Shown here piece by piece: positions 1-11,600 of a DNA stretch of 64,000 nt. The first letter of the stretch is position 1. Every line of letters starts with the position of its first letter. The stretch is from Chlorops oryzae (taxonomy: Eukaryota > Arthropoda > Insecta > Diptera > Chloropidae). Below the pieces are notes generated by a model, which saw only the letters and a list, made by a program, of their open reading frames with translations, had not been told where the DNA came from and did not search any database. The stretch covers positions 24,968,455 to 25,032,454 of the forward strand of contig CM035809.1 in the NCBI GenBank assembly GCA_020466095.1. The letters are read 5' to 3'. The translations under genes and the position numbers were made by a program.

Positions 1-2855
1 CTTCGTATAGCCTTCGTATAGCCTTCGTGTAGCCTTCGTATAGCCTTCGTGTAGCCTTCGTATAGCCTTCGTATAGCCTTCGTATAGCCTTCGTTTAGCC
101 TTCGTATAGCCTTCGTATAGCCTTCGTATAGCCTTCGTATAGCCTTCGTATAGCCTTCGTATAGCCTTCGTATAGCCTTCGTATAGCCTTCGTATAGCCT
201 TCGTATAGCCTTCGTATAGCCTTCGTATAGCCTTCGTATAGCCTTCGTATAGCCTTCGTATAGCCTTCGTATAGCTTCGTATAGCCTTCGTATAGCCTTC
301 GTATAGCCTTCGTATAGCCTTCGTATAGCCTTCGTATAGCCTTCGTATAGCCTTCGTATAGCCTTCGTATAGCCTTCGTATAGCCTTCGTATAGCCTTCG
401 TATAGCCTTCGTATAGCCTTCGTATAGCCTTCGTATAGCCTTCGTATAGCCTTCGTATAGCCTTCGTATCGCCTTCGTATCGCCTTCGTATAGCCTTCGT
501 ATAGCCTTCGTATAGTCTTCGTATAGCCTTCGTACAGCCTTCGTATAGCCTTCGTATAGCCTTCGTATAGCTTTCGTATAGCCTTCGTATAGCCTTCGTT
601 TAGCCTTCGTATAGCCTTCGTATACCTTCGTATAGCCTTCGTATAGCCTTCGTATAGCCTTCGTATAGCCTTCGTATAGCCTTCGTATAGCCTTCGTATA
701 GCCTTCGTATAGCCTTCGTATAGCCTTCGTATAGCCTTCGTATAGCCTTCGGATACTCTTCGTATACCCTTCGTATACCCTTCGTATAGCCTTCGTATTG
801 CCTTCGTATAGCCGTCGTATAGCGTTCGTATAGCCTTCGTATAGCCTTCGTATAGCCTTCGTATAGCCTTCGTACAGCCTTCGTATAGCCTTCGTATAGC
901 CTTCGTATAGCCTTCGTATAGCCTTCGTATAGCCTTCGTATAGCCTTCGTATAGCCTTCGTATAGCCTTCGTATAGCCTTCGTATAGCCTTCGTTAGCCT
1001 TCGTATAGCCTTCGTATAGCCTTCGTATAGCCTTCGTATAGCCTTCGTATAGCCTTCGTATAGCCTTCGTATAGCATTCGTTAGCCTTCGTTAGCCTTCG
1101 TATAGCCTTCGTTTAGCCTTCGTTATAGCCTTCGTAAACTTCGCCTTCGTATAGCCTTCGTTAGCCTTCGTATTAGCTTCGTATAGCCTTCGTATAGCCT
1201 TCGTATAGCCTGTATGCCTTCGTAAGCCTTCGTATAGCCTTCGTATAGCCTTCGTATAGCCTTCGTTAGCCTTCGTAAGCCTTCGTATAGCTTTCGTTAG
1301 CCTTCGTTAGCCTTCGTAGCTTTACCTTCGTATACCTTCGTATAGCCTTCGTATAGCCTTCGTATAGCCTTCGTTAGCCTTCGTTACCTTCGTATAGCCT
1401 TCGTATAGCCTTCGTATAGCCTTCGTATAGCCTTCGTAGCCTTCGTATGCCTTCGTTTAGCCTTCGTTACCTTCGTATAGCTTCGTATAGCCTTTATAGC
1501 CTTCGTATAGCCTTCTATAGCTTCGTAAGCCTTCGTATAGCCTTCGTATCGCTTTCGTTATCGCCTTCGTATCGCCTTCGTATGCCTTCGTATAGCCTTC
1601 GTATAGCCTTCGTATAGCCTTTCTTCGTATCAGCCTTCGTATAGCCTTCGTATAGCCTTCGTATAGCCTTCGTATAGCTTCGTATAGCCTTCGTATAGCC
1701 TTCGTTTAGTCTTCGTAGTAGCCTTCGTATAGCCTTCATATAGCCTTCGTATCGCCTTCGTATAGCCTTCGTATAGCCTTCGTATAGCTTCGTATAGCCT
1801 TCGTATAGTCTAACTTCGTATAGCCTTGTTAGCCTTCGTATAGCCTTCGTATAGCCTTCGTTACGCCTTCGTATACGCCTTCGTATAGCCTTCGTATTGC
1901 CTTCGTATAGCCTTCGTATAGCCTTCGTATAGCCTTCGTATAGCCTTCGTATAGCCTTCGTATAGCCTTCGTATAGCCTTCGTATAGCCTTCGTATAGCC
2001 TTCGTATAGCCTTCGTATAGCCTTCGTATAGCCTTCGTATAGCCTTCGTATAGCCTTCGTATAGCCTTCGTATAGCCTTCGTATGCCTTCGTACCGTTCG
2101 TATAGCCTTCGTATAGCCTTCGTAAAGCCTTCGTCTAGCCTTCGTATAGCCTTCGTATAGCCTTCGTATAGCGTTCGTATAGCCTTCGTATCGCCTTCGT
2201 ATCGCCTTTGTTTCGCCTTCGTATAGCCTTCGTAAAGCCTTCGTATAGCCTTCGTATAGCCTTCGTATAGCCTTCGTATAGCGTTCGTATAGCCTTCGTA
2301 TCGCCTTCGTATCGCCTTTGTATTGCCTTCGTATAGCCTTCGTATAGCCTTCGTATAGCCTTCGTATAGCCTTCGTATAGCCTTCGTATAGCTTTCGTAT
2401 AGCCTTCGTGTAGCCTTCGTATAGCCTTCGTATACTCTTCGTATACTCTTCGTATACCCTTCGTATAGCCTTCGTATAGCCTTCGTATAGCCTTCGTATA
2501 ACCTTCGTATAGCCTTCGTATAGCCTTCGTATAGCCTTCGTATAGCCTTCGTATCGCCTTCGTATCGCCTTCGTATTGCCTTCGTCTATCCTTCGTATCG
2601 CGTTCGTATCGCTTTTATATAGCCTTCGTATAGCCTTCGTATAGGCTTCGTACAGCCTTCGTATAGCCTTCGTATCGCCTTCGTATCGCCTTCGTATCGC
2701 CTTCGTATCGCCTTCGTATCGCCTTCGTATCGCCTTCGTATGGCCTTCGTATAGCCTTCGTATAGCCTTCGTACAGCCTTCGTACAGGCTTCGTATAGCC
2801 TTCGTATAGCCTTCGTTGAGCCTTCGTTTAGCCTTCGATTAGCCTTCGTATAGCA
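1..2855. repeat. 11-bp satellite array (unit CCTTCGTATAG)
   Basis: About 250 head-to-tail copies of the 11-base unit CCTTCGTATAG, cut by the left window edge. Blocks near 1-1070 and 1910-2090 are almost perfect. The parts at about 1075-1900 and 2090-2855 are looser, with 10- and 12-base units and variants such as CGCCTTCGTAT, GTATACCCT and CGTTAGCC. Because 11 is not a multiple of 3, three units make one 33-base translation cycle. On the - strand this cycle has no stop and gives the same 11-residue peptide (LYEGYTKAIRR) in all three frames; on the + strand every cycle holds a stop. The long - strand reading frames are therefore a by-product of the repeat and not genes. Confidence 0.97.
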
Positions 2856-3090
2856 CTCCATTTATATGTTTTTGAAGTAGAACATGAAGAAACACGTTCA
2901 TTGCGGAGCTCTTTCCGGTCCGACGGCTGGCAACGCACTGATGGAGCTCTCGCATTGTCACGCTATTTATATGTTTTTGAACTAGAGGTCGTAGGCGAAC
3001 ATGAGCAAACACGTTCATTGCGGAGCTCTCACCGGGCCAACGGCCGGCAACGCACTGATCGAGCTCACGTATTGTCACGCTATTTATACG
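2856..3090. repeat. Direct repeat of ~110 bp, two copies, abutting the satellite
   Basis: Copy 1 is 2856-2962 and copy 2 is 2963-3079; a third copy begins at 3080 and fades after about 15 bases. Both contain TTTATATGTTTTTGAA, then ACACGTTCATTGCGGAGCTC, then GGCAACGCACTGAT and ATTGTCACG. Copy 2 has a roughly 10-base insertion (GGTCGTAGGC). The unit is much richer in G+C than its surroundings and starts exactly where the 11-bp satellite stops. I do not recognise the family. Confidence 0.8.
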
Positions 3091-3988
3091 ATTTTCAAAA
3101 TTGAACAGAATGTCTTTTTGACCTCAAATAAATGTTATTGAGTGCCCTAATGCCTTGATGCCTATGCCAGGGAGCCATTTCCTTCAGGGTTTTCTTTATT
3201 TATTTTTGATTCCCTGTTTTATTAGCAATCAGTCAAAGCTTGTTTCATATTTCTATCTTAATCTATTTATGAGATTTAAAAGATTTCAAGGATATTTTAA
3301 GGTGACTTCGCAACAGCAATCTTAAAATCGGTTCGTTGAGTGTAAAAATGTAGTAAAAATTCTAATCTTTTGTTCCTGGTGCAAGCATGAAACATGATAA
3401 AATTTCCACATAGACTGACTCTTTACGGAAAAGTTTTTGTAAAGTATAAAAGGGAAAGTAAACTACTAGATCTACTCAGTTGAAAAACATGAGAGTTGTT
3501 CTTTGTACTTCAAAAATGATAGCCTCATTTTTTCAACAATTCGTACCGTACCATCAAAGTTTTCAATTCGATCTCGAAAATTTCAGCTTGGATACCTTGT
3601 ATTAAGAAGCACCTTTTAAGCCATATAGAAAGAATATTTAAAAAAAAAAATTATCTCATGTCACAACAGGACAAATAAACTCCGAAAATCGAGGAAAACT
3701 TGAAAATATTCCTATTTGTCACAATTGCGTAGCACATTCCTCCAAAACTACGAGCTGTATTTTCTTGAAAAAAGCATCATTTGATTCAACCGTAATAAAT
3801 TACTCAAGTGCTAATTTCAATTTTTTTTCCGAAAAACTAAACAACTGAAGATTATTCACAAAATTGATGGTAGTTCCAAAACTAGAGCTGAGAAAAAATT
3901 TTCAAAAATGTTTCTTATGTCACCAATACCAACCTAATCTAAAACTCCTAACGAAATCGTGGCAACAAAACCACTGTAAACTAGTGTA
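3091..3988. other. A+T-rich spacer with a relic of the GGGTCTGGCG repeat
   Basis: No gene seen. Around 3204-3300 the sequence (CCTGTTTTATTAGCAATCAG, then GCTTGTTTCAT and CAAGGATATTTTAAGG) matches the interior of the repeat family with GGGTCTGGCG ends found at 35614, 42271 and 61863, so it is a decayed fragment of that family. Confidence 0.5.
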
Positions 3989-4189
3989 ATGGTTGGAGAG
4001 CTTTTTCCACCAGATGCTAAGGGACCAGGTGGCGCTTTTGCTGCTATTCCCAACTGTGGCGGAGCATTTATTGTCGCAAAAAGCTATCCAACTCTGAAGA
4101 ATGTCATCGGTGCGGGTCCAACATTTTGGCCCTTATTATTCACAATTTTTTTCCTCCTTAATACTTATTTAAGACATGGAGAGCCTTAA
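3989..4189 (+). pseudogene. Sugar/trehalose transporter exon relic (Tret1-like)
   Basis: An open stretch of 66 codons reads VGELFPPDAKGPGGAF, then FIVAKSYPTLKNVIG and GPTFWPLLF. This is the pattern of the loop and last helices of insect facilitated trehalose transporters (major facilitator superfamily, sugar-porter group), where GE-[IL]-FPPD and G-x-TFW are conserved. It is only about one eighth of a usual 450-500 residue transporter. An in-frame stop lies a few codons upstream, no exon with the other helices is visible nearby, and the expected PETKGKT end is missing after TYLRHGEP. It is best read as a gene fragment carried in or left behind. A single surviving exon of a gene outside the window is less likely. 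Confidence 0.5.
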
Positions 4190-4354
4190 CTTCCACCGAG
4201 TAGAGACGCTCAGTAGAAGGATAGCTATTGTTGATTGCCGTAACATTGGATCCTTTCGTTTCCTTGCAAGGATACTGGATGTTGATCATGGTTTTTTCTT
4301 ATAAGATAGTCTTTCGGTTTATTGTGGTCGAAACTCAAATTTTCTTTGGTACAT

Positions 4355-4578
4355 ATAGCCCAGCAAACATTCCGAGTGCTAAAGGAGTCATATATGATTC
4401 TTACTTGGAAGTCGGACCTCGATGAGCCTGATTCATACATCGAATGTGTCCATTTAAGATTCATATATGACTTCTTCTGCAATCATATCTGACTAATTTG
4501 CTTTCATATTTCCCACTTATTTCGGAATCAATTCGGACTCAAAGATATGATAACTCCTCAAATGTTTGCTGGCACTAT
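4355..4578. mobile_element. Short MITE with CCCAGCAAACATT ends
   Basis: The ends are inverted copies: ATAGCCCAGCAAACATT at 4355-4371 and AATGTTTGCTGGCACTAT at 4561-4578. The inside is itself partly palindromic (GTCATATATGATTC against ATTCATATATGAC). No coding capacity. A half-copy end with the same CCCAGCAAACATT lies at about 14241. This makes it a non-autonomous DNA transposon; its superfamily is unknown. Confidence 0.6.
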
Positions 4579-5487
4579 AGTCTGAGTATACTGTACCAAA
4601 CCATACTATACGTAAAAAATATGTGTATATAGGTATAAACATCTTTTTAGCCCATGAATCCCAATGCTTTCTGATGAGGTGTCCCTCGAGTTGGATAAAT
4701 ATTTGATTTGAGCTTTTATAGCCGCTGTCATTTGTTTCTAAAGATATCTGTTTCTTGTTTTCAATGCTAGCAACTTCAAAGTAACTGAACTCTGAAGAAG
4801 AATGCGTCATAACTTTTCGGTGTGTTTCCAAAAAAAAAAAAATCAACTACAATAAAAATAAAATTAGACCAACAAAACGCAGTGTTTTCAGATGAGCTCT
4901 TTCGAAAATTCACTTGGGTTTTTCCTCTGGATTTTTTGTTGAGGTTTTTGTGCTTGCAGCTATTCTTCGATGTGTTTAAGGATTAGTCATTCAAAGCTGT
5001 ATGTTATTGTGTCCTTGGAATGCCATTAAATCAATTGATTAACCACCTGTTGTGGAATTGGTGGCTCTTTACACCCTTTAGTAAACCTCCAAATCAATTA
5101 GAAGTCAAATCGCTCCGTGTTGAAGTTCGTCTCCAACCGAAACCTCTTGTGTCATTGTCTATAATGCCGGTTCTTTGCCAAGAAACGTAAGCATTGACCC
5201 AAAAGTTCTTCTATTAAAAAGTCATGGCGCCGTTATTGGGGAAATCCAAGGTCTCAGTGATACATAAAAAAAAAGCCCACATAAGTCAGTCAAAAGTATG
5301 ACAAGGCCATTGTTGTATTTATTAATTGCGAATAGATAAAGCCATCTTATTTATCATATTTTCTGTTGAATATTAGTTTAAGGTGGGTCAAATCGAAATG
5401 AGTTCATAAAGCATTTCGCCTCCAATATTCTGTTTATTGATCATTTTTAGAATGCTTATCTGACCTTCCGTGGCTCACGTAGGCATG
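4579..5487. other. No gene or clear repeat
   Basis: A+T-rich, with stop codons in every frame. Nothing recognised. Confidence 0.5.
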
Positions 5488-5697
5488 TCTAAAACAGTTA
5501 TGGCCAAACCTATACGTAAACATTCATAATTGTGTGTGTGAATGCGCTGTCGACTTTGCTGTGATTTACTCTGATTTGCATTGACGAAGTTTGTTTTTTA
5601 CACACACGAACGCAGCCGACCGGTTTTCGCACGAATCGCTATACGCTATACGTGTGTGACTGCTGCGTCGGCAGAAATTTGGCCGACACTGGTCTAA
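5488..5697. mobile_element. Weak MITE with GGCCAAA inner ends
   Basis: TCTAAAACAGTTATGGCCAAA (5488-5508) is an imperfect inverted match (about 15 of 21) to the segment at 5677-5697, which reads TTTGGCCGACACTGGTCTAA on the + strand. Inner sequence includes TGTGTGTG and ACACACAC in opposite orientation. It is likely an old MITE; the match is too loose for certainty. Confidence 0.35.
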
Positions 5698-6408
5698 AAG
5701 CTCTTCTCTGCTCCGCTAGTAAAAACCTTTTAATGAGTAAATGGCATATCCACACCCATCGAGAGAAATGAGTGGGGTTTTCGTTGGATATATGAGATTG
5801 AAAAGAAAGGTACCACTGTTTAGAAGTACCTAGTCCGGTAAAAGGACCTTTTTCCAGAAACCAAAAGTGCAGCCGCAAAAAGGTCATAGTTTCGTTTTGA
5901 AAGAAGTAATTTCCCAATTTAGGGCCTCGTCAAAAGCCCGGAGAAATTCCCCATAGGGCTGGGCATATCATAACGAGAAATTGCATACTCTGAGGGTACC
6001 CATGGGTGAATTATTAAGGGAAATGTTTTAGAGGGAGATATCCGCATGAGGGAAAATAACAAAAAAAAATAGGGGTAATAAGAGATGTTACCAAGACATT
6101 TTTTCACCGCCTATTTAAGTTAAGACAACCTTGTTTATCATTAAAGGAATGTTATTGAATATAAAGCTGAATAAATTAAATCTAGGTTTATTTTTATCCT
6201 GAGTTCCTTAGGTTCCTAGGTGTTAGTCTTGAATAAGATTCACTCACCAGTCGGAGGATCCTGGCAAGTCCACCGATGAAGTTCAAAATTTGCCTATAAA
6301 AAAAACTTCTTTAGAAGAAATTTGCCGTTCAGAGTCGGTGTTAAACTGCAGGTGCCACTCTTCCTTTTAAATCGATACAGGCAGCGACAGGTCGGCCTTA
6401 AGAAAACA
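5698..6408. other. No gene or clear repeat
   Basis: Non-coding A+T-rich spacer; nothing recognised. Confidence 0.5.
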
Positions 6409-7149
6409 TTAAGGGGACCTTCTGGTCTAGAGCACGAAAATTAAGGGTATTTTCATCATTTTTTTTTTGGTATTAAGCCAAATAAAAAACGATTTTCTAA
6501 GTATGCAGGCTTATTATATTCTTTATTGACAAAAAATAAAAAATGTTGTAATTTTTTTTTTTTTTTTTTGGTATTTTAAAAATGGCGTTGAAGTGGACCC
6601 TCTTTGAAAAAGTACCTCCGTGGTGTGAAAGATTTTGGCAGTTCTGGTAATCGAAAAAAAAAACAAAAATATGTTATTAATCAGAATGAATGCGGCTATG
6701 GCAGGAACTAGAATAAAAAAATTTTTTTTTTTAAATTGACAAAATGGCGCAATTTTTTATTTCAAAAATCAAAAACTCCCCTTTTTTTGACCATTTTTTT
6801 TATGGAAAAATATGAAGTTCTTGAAATAAAAATTCGATTCTAGTTCGGGCCATAGCCATTGATGTTATGAATAACATATAAAAATTCCAGACAAATCGGT
6901 TCGGGGGTTTTTTGGTTTTCATTCACACCAGGTCAAAAAAAAGGGTTTTGAGATAAACGCGTTCAAAGTTGCTTTGATCAAGCGCGCTGCCTGCTGTCTC
7001 CACCTTCTAAAAAGGCTGTAGCAAAACAAATATTGTCAATATCTTCACGAAACTTTGCCAGCATATTCTTAAAAGTCTATTCTTCCGAAATATATAAAAA
7101 AAAAAAAAAATCAATTTTCAAAAAATTCTAGACCAGAAGGTCCCCTTAA
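6409..7149. mobile_element. TTAA-flanked MITE (piggyBac type), 733 bp
   Basis: The element 6413-7145 starts with GGGGACCTTCTGGTCTAGA and ends with its perfect 19-base inverse, and is flanked by TTAA on both sides (6409-6412 and 7146-7149). TTAA duplication with G-rich ends is the signature of piggyBac-type transposition. There is no transposase frame, so it must have moved in trans. Its inner part (GAGATAAACGCGTT followed by AAAGTT) is shared with the TTAA element at 54924-55633, so the two are distant relatives. Confidence 0.85.
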
Positions 7150-8682
7150 GACCACAAATCATATCCCGTTGATAACGGGATTAATAATCGCTAAGAAAAA
7201 TAAGAAGACTTAGGTTCCTAAGTTTTTTAAGCTCATAGCTTCATTTATAATGTACAGTATGACTCCTATTATCTTGAACCTGGCTATAATTATTAATATC
7301 CATTGAATGAGAGTTTGAAGGGCCCGGCAAATGAGCATTTAGGCTCTCCTAGCTCAGCAAATTAATATAGAAAAAAATATTTTTTTTCGTGATAAAACAA
7401 ATTCAGAAAATGGTTTTTCAGTCAAATAAAAGAGCATATAACAAAAACATAAAAGCCAATTACAATGGAAACGTATGAACGAAGAAACAGAGCAAGCAAA
7501 GCTTCAGCTTTGAATGTTGCGACAATCTTAAAAGAGAAAAAAAAAAATTTTTTTTCTTGTACATTCGAAACGAAACGAAAAATTCAAATACCCCAGAAGA
7601 AGAAGAAAACCAAAAAATAAATGTAAAAAAAAAACGCAGCTAATGCTGAAGTTGGAAACATTTTGCAGTCTCAGTTGGCAACCTGCAGCAGACGACAACG
7701 GAAGGATTGACGCGTTGAACATGCGCGCTGTGAGAAAAGGAAATTGAAGAAAAAGCGAAAATAAAAATAAAAAAGTTCACATTATTTAATACAAAAATTT
7801 ATTCAATTTCGAAATAAATTAAATAGCAGAAAATTTTTTAATATTTACCAAATCGTTCGAAGTTGTCGGAGAAGTGGTTTCGGGACGAGTTTGTCAACGA
7901 GAGTTTTTCAATTCAAATTGTTAAAAAAAATAAATAAATAAAAAATAAAAAATTGAAAATAAATTATTAATTTAATTAAATCATTTAAAAAGCGATAATT
8001 AATTAATTAATTGGTAAATAAAAAATATAAATAAAAATAAATCTAACTTCATTAAAATCGTTATCAATATGAACATTTCCAAACTGAAGTATTGTATAAT
8101 TTTGCCTTAAAAAGACTTCAAATTTTCAACCAAAACCAAAAATAAGTTCAAAAATTAAATAAAAATATTGAAAAATTAAATTAATCAAAATTTTTCAATA
8201 TTTTTTTTAGCCATTCCGACAAAAAATTAATTCACTTTTGCCTCCTCAAAGCGTTACGTGAAACCAAAAAAAAAAAAAAAAAACTTTCGATTTCTTTTCG
8301 CAAGGCCGCCTTTAAAGTGAATCATCTGTGTGCTGTTTAAATCTCTTGAGGGGAAAAAAGAAGTTACCCAAATCAGAAAAAATTAAAAAAAATTCAATTA
8401 TTAATTAAAAAAAAATATTTCAATTATAAAAACATTCAAACCAATCGAAAACTGTTTTGCAGTTTCTTCACATTCGCGCATGCCGTCCGTGTTAAATAAT
8501 CCACATCCACAGCCTCCGTTTCGAGTTTCCGCTTTCGGCGCGTAACGCCAATCAACTTAAAAAACAAAAAACAACAACAACAATAAATAATACTTTTTCA
8601 ATATTTGTGCCTTCAAACCAAGTAATCCAACGAGCTTCAACATAATTACCACATACCGAATACTCGTCTTAAGCTAACAAAA
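7150..8682 (+). promoter_or_regulatory. Presumed promoter and 5' UTR of the clip protease
   Basis: This stretch holds no gene and must contain the start of transcription and the leader of the protease, whose first codon is at 8683. It is very A+T-rich. The part from about 8445 to 8550 is richer in G+C (CACTCGCGCATG-like and GGCGCGTAACGCC segments) and may be the leader or promoter. I cannot fix a TATA box or initiator. The start context AACAAAAATGC is a good fly start. Confidence 0.35.
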
Positions 8683-11600
8683 ATGCGCTTAGTCTTCGCA
8701 TATTGCTTTGGATTGGGTGAGTGATTAAATCGGACCCACAGGGCGAGAGAGAAAGAGATAGCTACATCAAAAATACAGAGCAAGAAAGAGAGAGAGAAAG
8801 ATGTTTAAAGACCGATTGAGTGGGAGAACAAAAAGACCCAAACTTATTTAATTGGAAAATCCGTAATTTTATTTCTTTCTTAATTACTTCAAAGAAATGA
8901 GAGAAAAAAAAGCAGCAAATATTTTGCAATTTAGCCTCATTAGCATAGCAATGCGTTATTTTTATTGCTAATAATTAAGTTTTATTTCCATTTCGATTTG
9001 TTTAACCTAGTTTTCTTCTTTCGCGAAGAAGCCTCACCGAATTACTGCGAAACGCGCGCGTGTGTGTGTGCGTACGAAAACAAAAGACTTAGGAAACGAA
9101 CTTGCTTTTAACATGCAAATTGGGGCATTATTTAAAGTCATTGCGTTTTTTTTTTTTTTGCTCCTGGAACAATACATGTGGTATTGTTTTATAGATTTAA
9201 GAAATCCTAGATGCATAATATATCAATAGGTCTACAAAAATAGCTACACAGTGGGGTTGAAATCAGGCAAAGGCAGAACGTTTTGCGAGACCAACAAACC
9301 TACGGGAATGTCACTGAAGTAAGCTGCAAAATCGTCTAGAATTTCAATTGGTCCAAAGATCATGATAACCTAGTTTTGACCTAGTTTTCCCTTTCTCATT
9401 CGAAGATAAGAATATATGTTTAGTCTTGATGTGTAGATTTGCTGTGGAAACAGTTCTTAGGGCTACATGAAATTTCCCAATTTATGACGAATTTTAATTT
9501 CTGTAACATGCCGGTTACGAAGATTGGATCTAAGTTCATGTATGAAAAATCGGACAGAAGGTAAATTAGACAGATGGGGATTATGGTAAAAATACAGATA
9601 AACACTAAGAGACTGGAAGATAAACAGATGAAGTATAGCAAAGAGTAGTAAAGATGGTACAGCTCTCTCATTTTAGGCAGCATTCAAAGAGTAGGTACTG
9701 ATGGGCTTGCATCCAGAATTGGGAGACTTTAAAGCTCCATAATGATAGTATATTCTTTGCGAGTAGTTCTGCCAAAACTATAGAGATGAAAGACCGCTGA
9801 ATAGATCAATAAAAGGGTTGGATAGAAAGACATAATGGCAATGAACAAGTAGAATCACAAAGATGGCGAAAAAACCACAGAAATAAAGATGGAGAGATAG
9901 AAATTGTGACAGAAAAACAGATAGAAAATAGGACGGACAGTAAAACAGACGGATAATCTGATAGAAAAACGGATGAAGCAGTGAGACAGAGAAAGACACA
10001 GAGACAAGAAAACAGAAAAAAGGGGAAAAAATAAATCAAAACATTATTAAAAAACAATAAAAATATAAATTAAAAAAATTATAAAAATTAAAATTAAAAA
10101 ATTTATAAAAATAAAAATAAAATTAATAGGAATAAAAATAAATATTATTAGAGTGGAGCATCCATAGATATCCATTCTATAGAGACTTATTCTCCTAGTG
10201 GCGCTTATGGAAAAATTTTGAATTCACATTTTTCAATTCATTCAGAGCACTACCCACGGATGAACAAACCAATTGTCTCACATTAATAAGTTAACAAATC
10301 TTTATTAAGACAATTATTATGTGAAAAGTAAAGAAAATAAAAAAAAAAAAAATTTTTTTTTTTTTATTTTTACAAAAATTTACATAAAAAAACGAAAATG
10401 AATGCACGGCAAGCGCTCAAACAGGTTCGCTGTACGGCGTCCGACAAAAAGAAAGTGAAATTATTTAAGCCCGTGAGCAACAAATTGCTTCGGTCCCAGC
10501 TGCTCTCGCTGCTGATCAAATTACAAAGCGCTTACAAAGTTGTCGTTTCGTGTGGAGACTGGCCCATGTGGGTACAGAGTGTGAATATTAATTTTGTTTA
10601 ACAACTCGAGCATGTGTTTTCTTTATTAGCTTTATTTAATGATCCATGCAGAGATTTTTTTAAAAGGATTTTTTATTTTTTTTTTCATTTTTATTTTACT
10701 GAAAAAATGTTTTAAAACAATAAATAAATAAGAAAAACTTACCATTACGAGTTGAAAATTGTGAGAGAAGTTATTGAAAGCAAATCAAAATTAATTAGTT
10801 AAAACCATTGAATATAAATATGTGCTTTGCATGGTTAGACCCAGTAAGCAAAGTGTTCAGATATAAAGCAATAAATAGATTTTATAGCATGTTTCCACAT
10901 AGTGCATTAACTATATGCATTAAAGTTAACGAATATAGTTAATCACTGTCGTTTCCACTTGCGAACTCTGCATTGACTAATCAGCTGATTACGTCGGAAG
11001 CTGCTTTTAAAAAAAGTGAAAAATACCCCTTTCTTATATTTTGCTAGATATAATCGATATATGGATATATAACAATCTTCATTTGATTTCAATATTTTTA
11101 CTCATTCCTTGGACTTTCCATTTTCAATTCGATTTTTATTTCAGCGGTTCTTTTGATTTGACAAAACGGTTCTTATTTTACGTACTTTTTCATTGAGGGT
11201 TGAAATTTTTCGTACTTTTTGCAAAAAAGTCGAAATGCAACCATGCTCTTTTATCTGCGTTCAACTTTAATGCATGCATTATTGAGGTGATTAACTTGAC
11301 ATTTTTGTATGGGTAATCACATTTTTAATCATACGTTAACGAGTTAATGCAGATAATTGAGTTAATACACTATGTGGAAAACATGCTATCAGTCAAAAAG
11401 TCGCCTTTCCAGCCATGACACGAATCTTATAGTGCGTTTCCATATGGTGTTATTTACGTGTTAAAGGAGGCTTTCGTGTTAAGCGGCCTTTAACACCATG
11501 TGTTGTACGTATTTTTCCATACAAATTCTTAACACGAAAGCCAAGTGTTATTCTCAATAACACCTCGGTAACACCTCATTCGATAAGAAAATATCGATTT

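Noticed and set aside
1..2855. CRISPR array
   Set aside because: Repeats are directly adjacent with no unique spacers, and the genome is eukaryotic.
1515..2861. Open - strand frames of 74-91 codons within the satellite (AIRRLYEGYTK-type)
   Set aside because: They follow automatically from a stop-free 11-base unit and have no start, domain or boundary support.
6409..7149. Autonomous piggyBac transposon
   Set aside because: No transposase frame fits in 733 bases; only the ends and TTAA are present.
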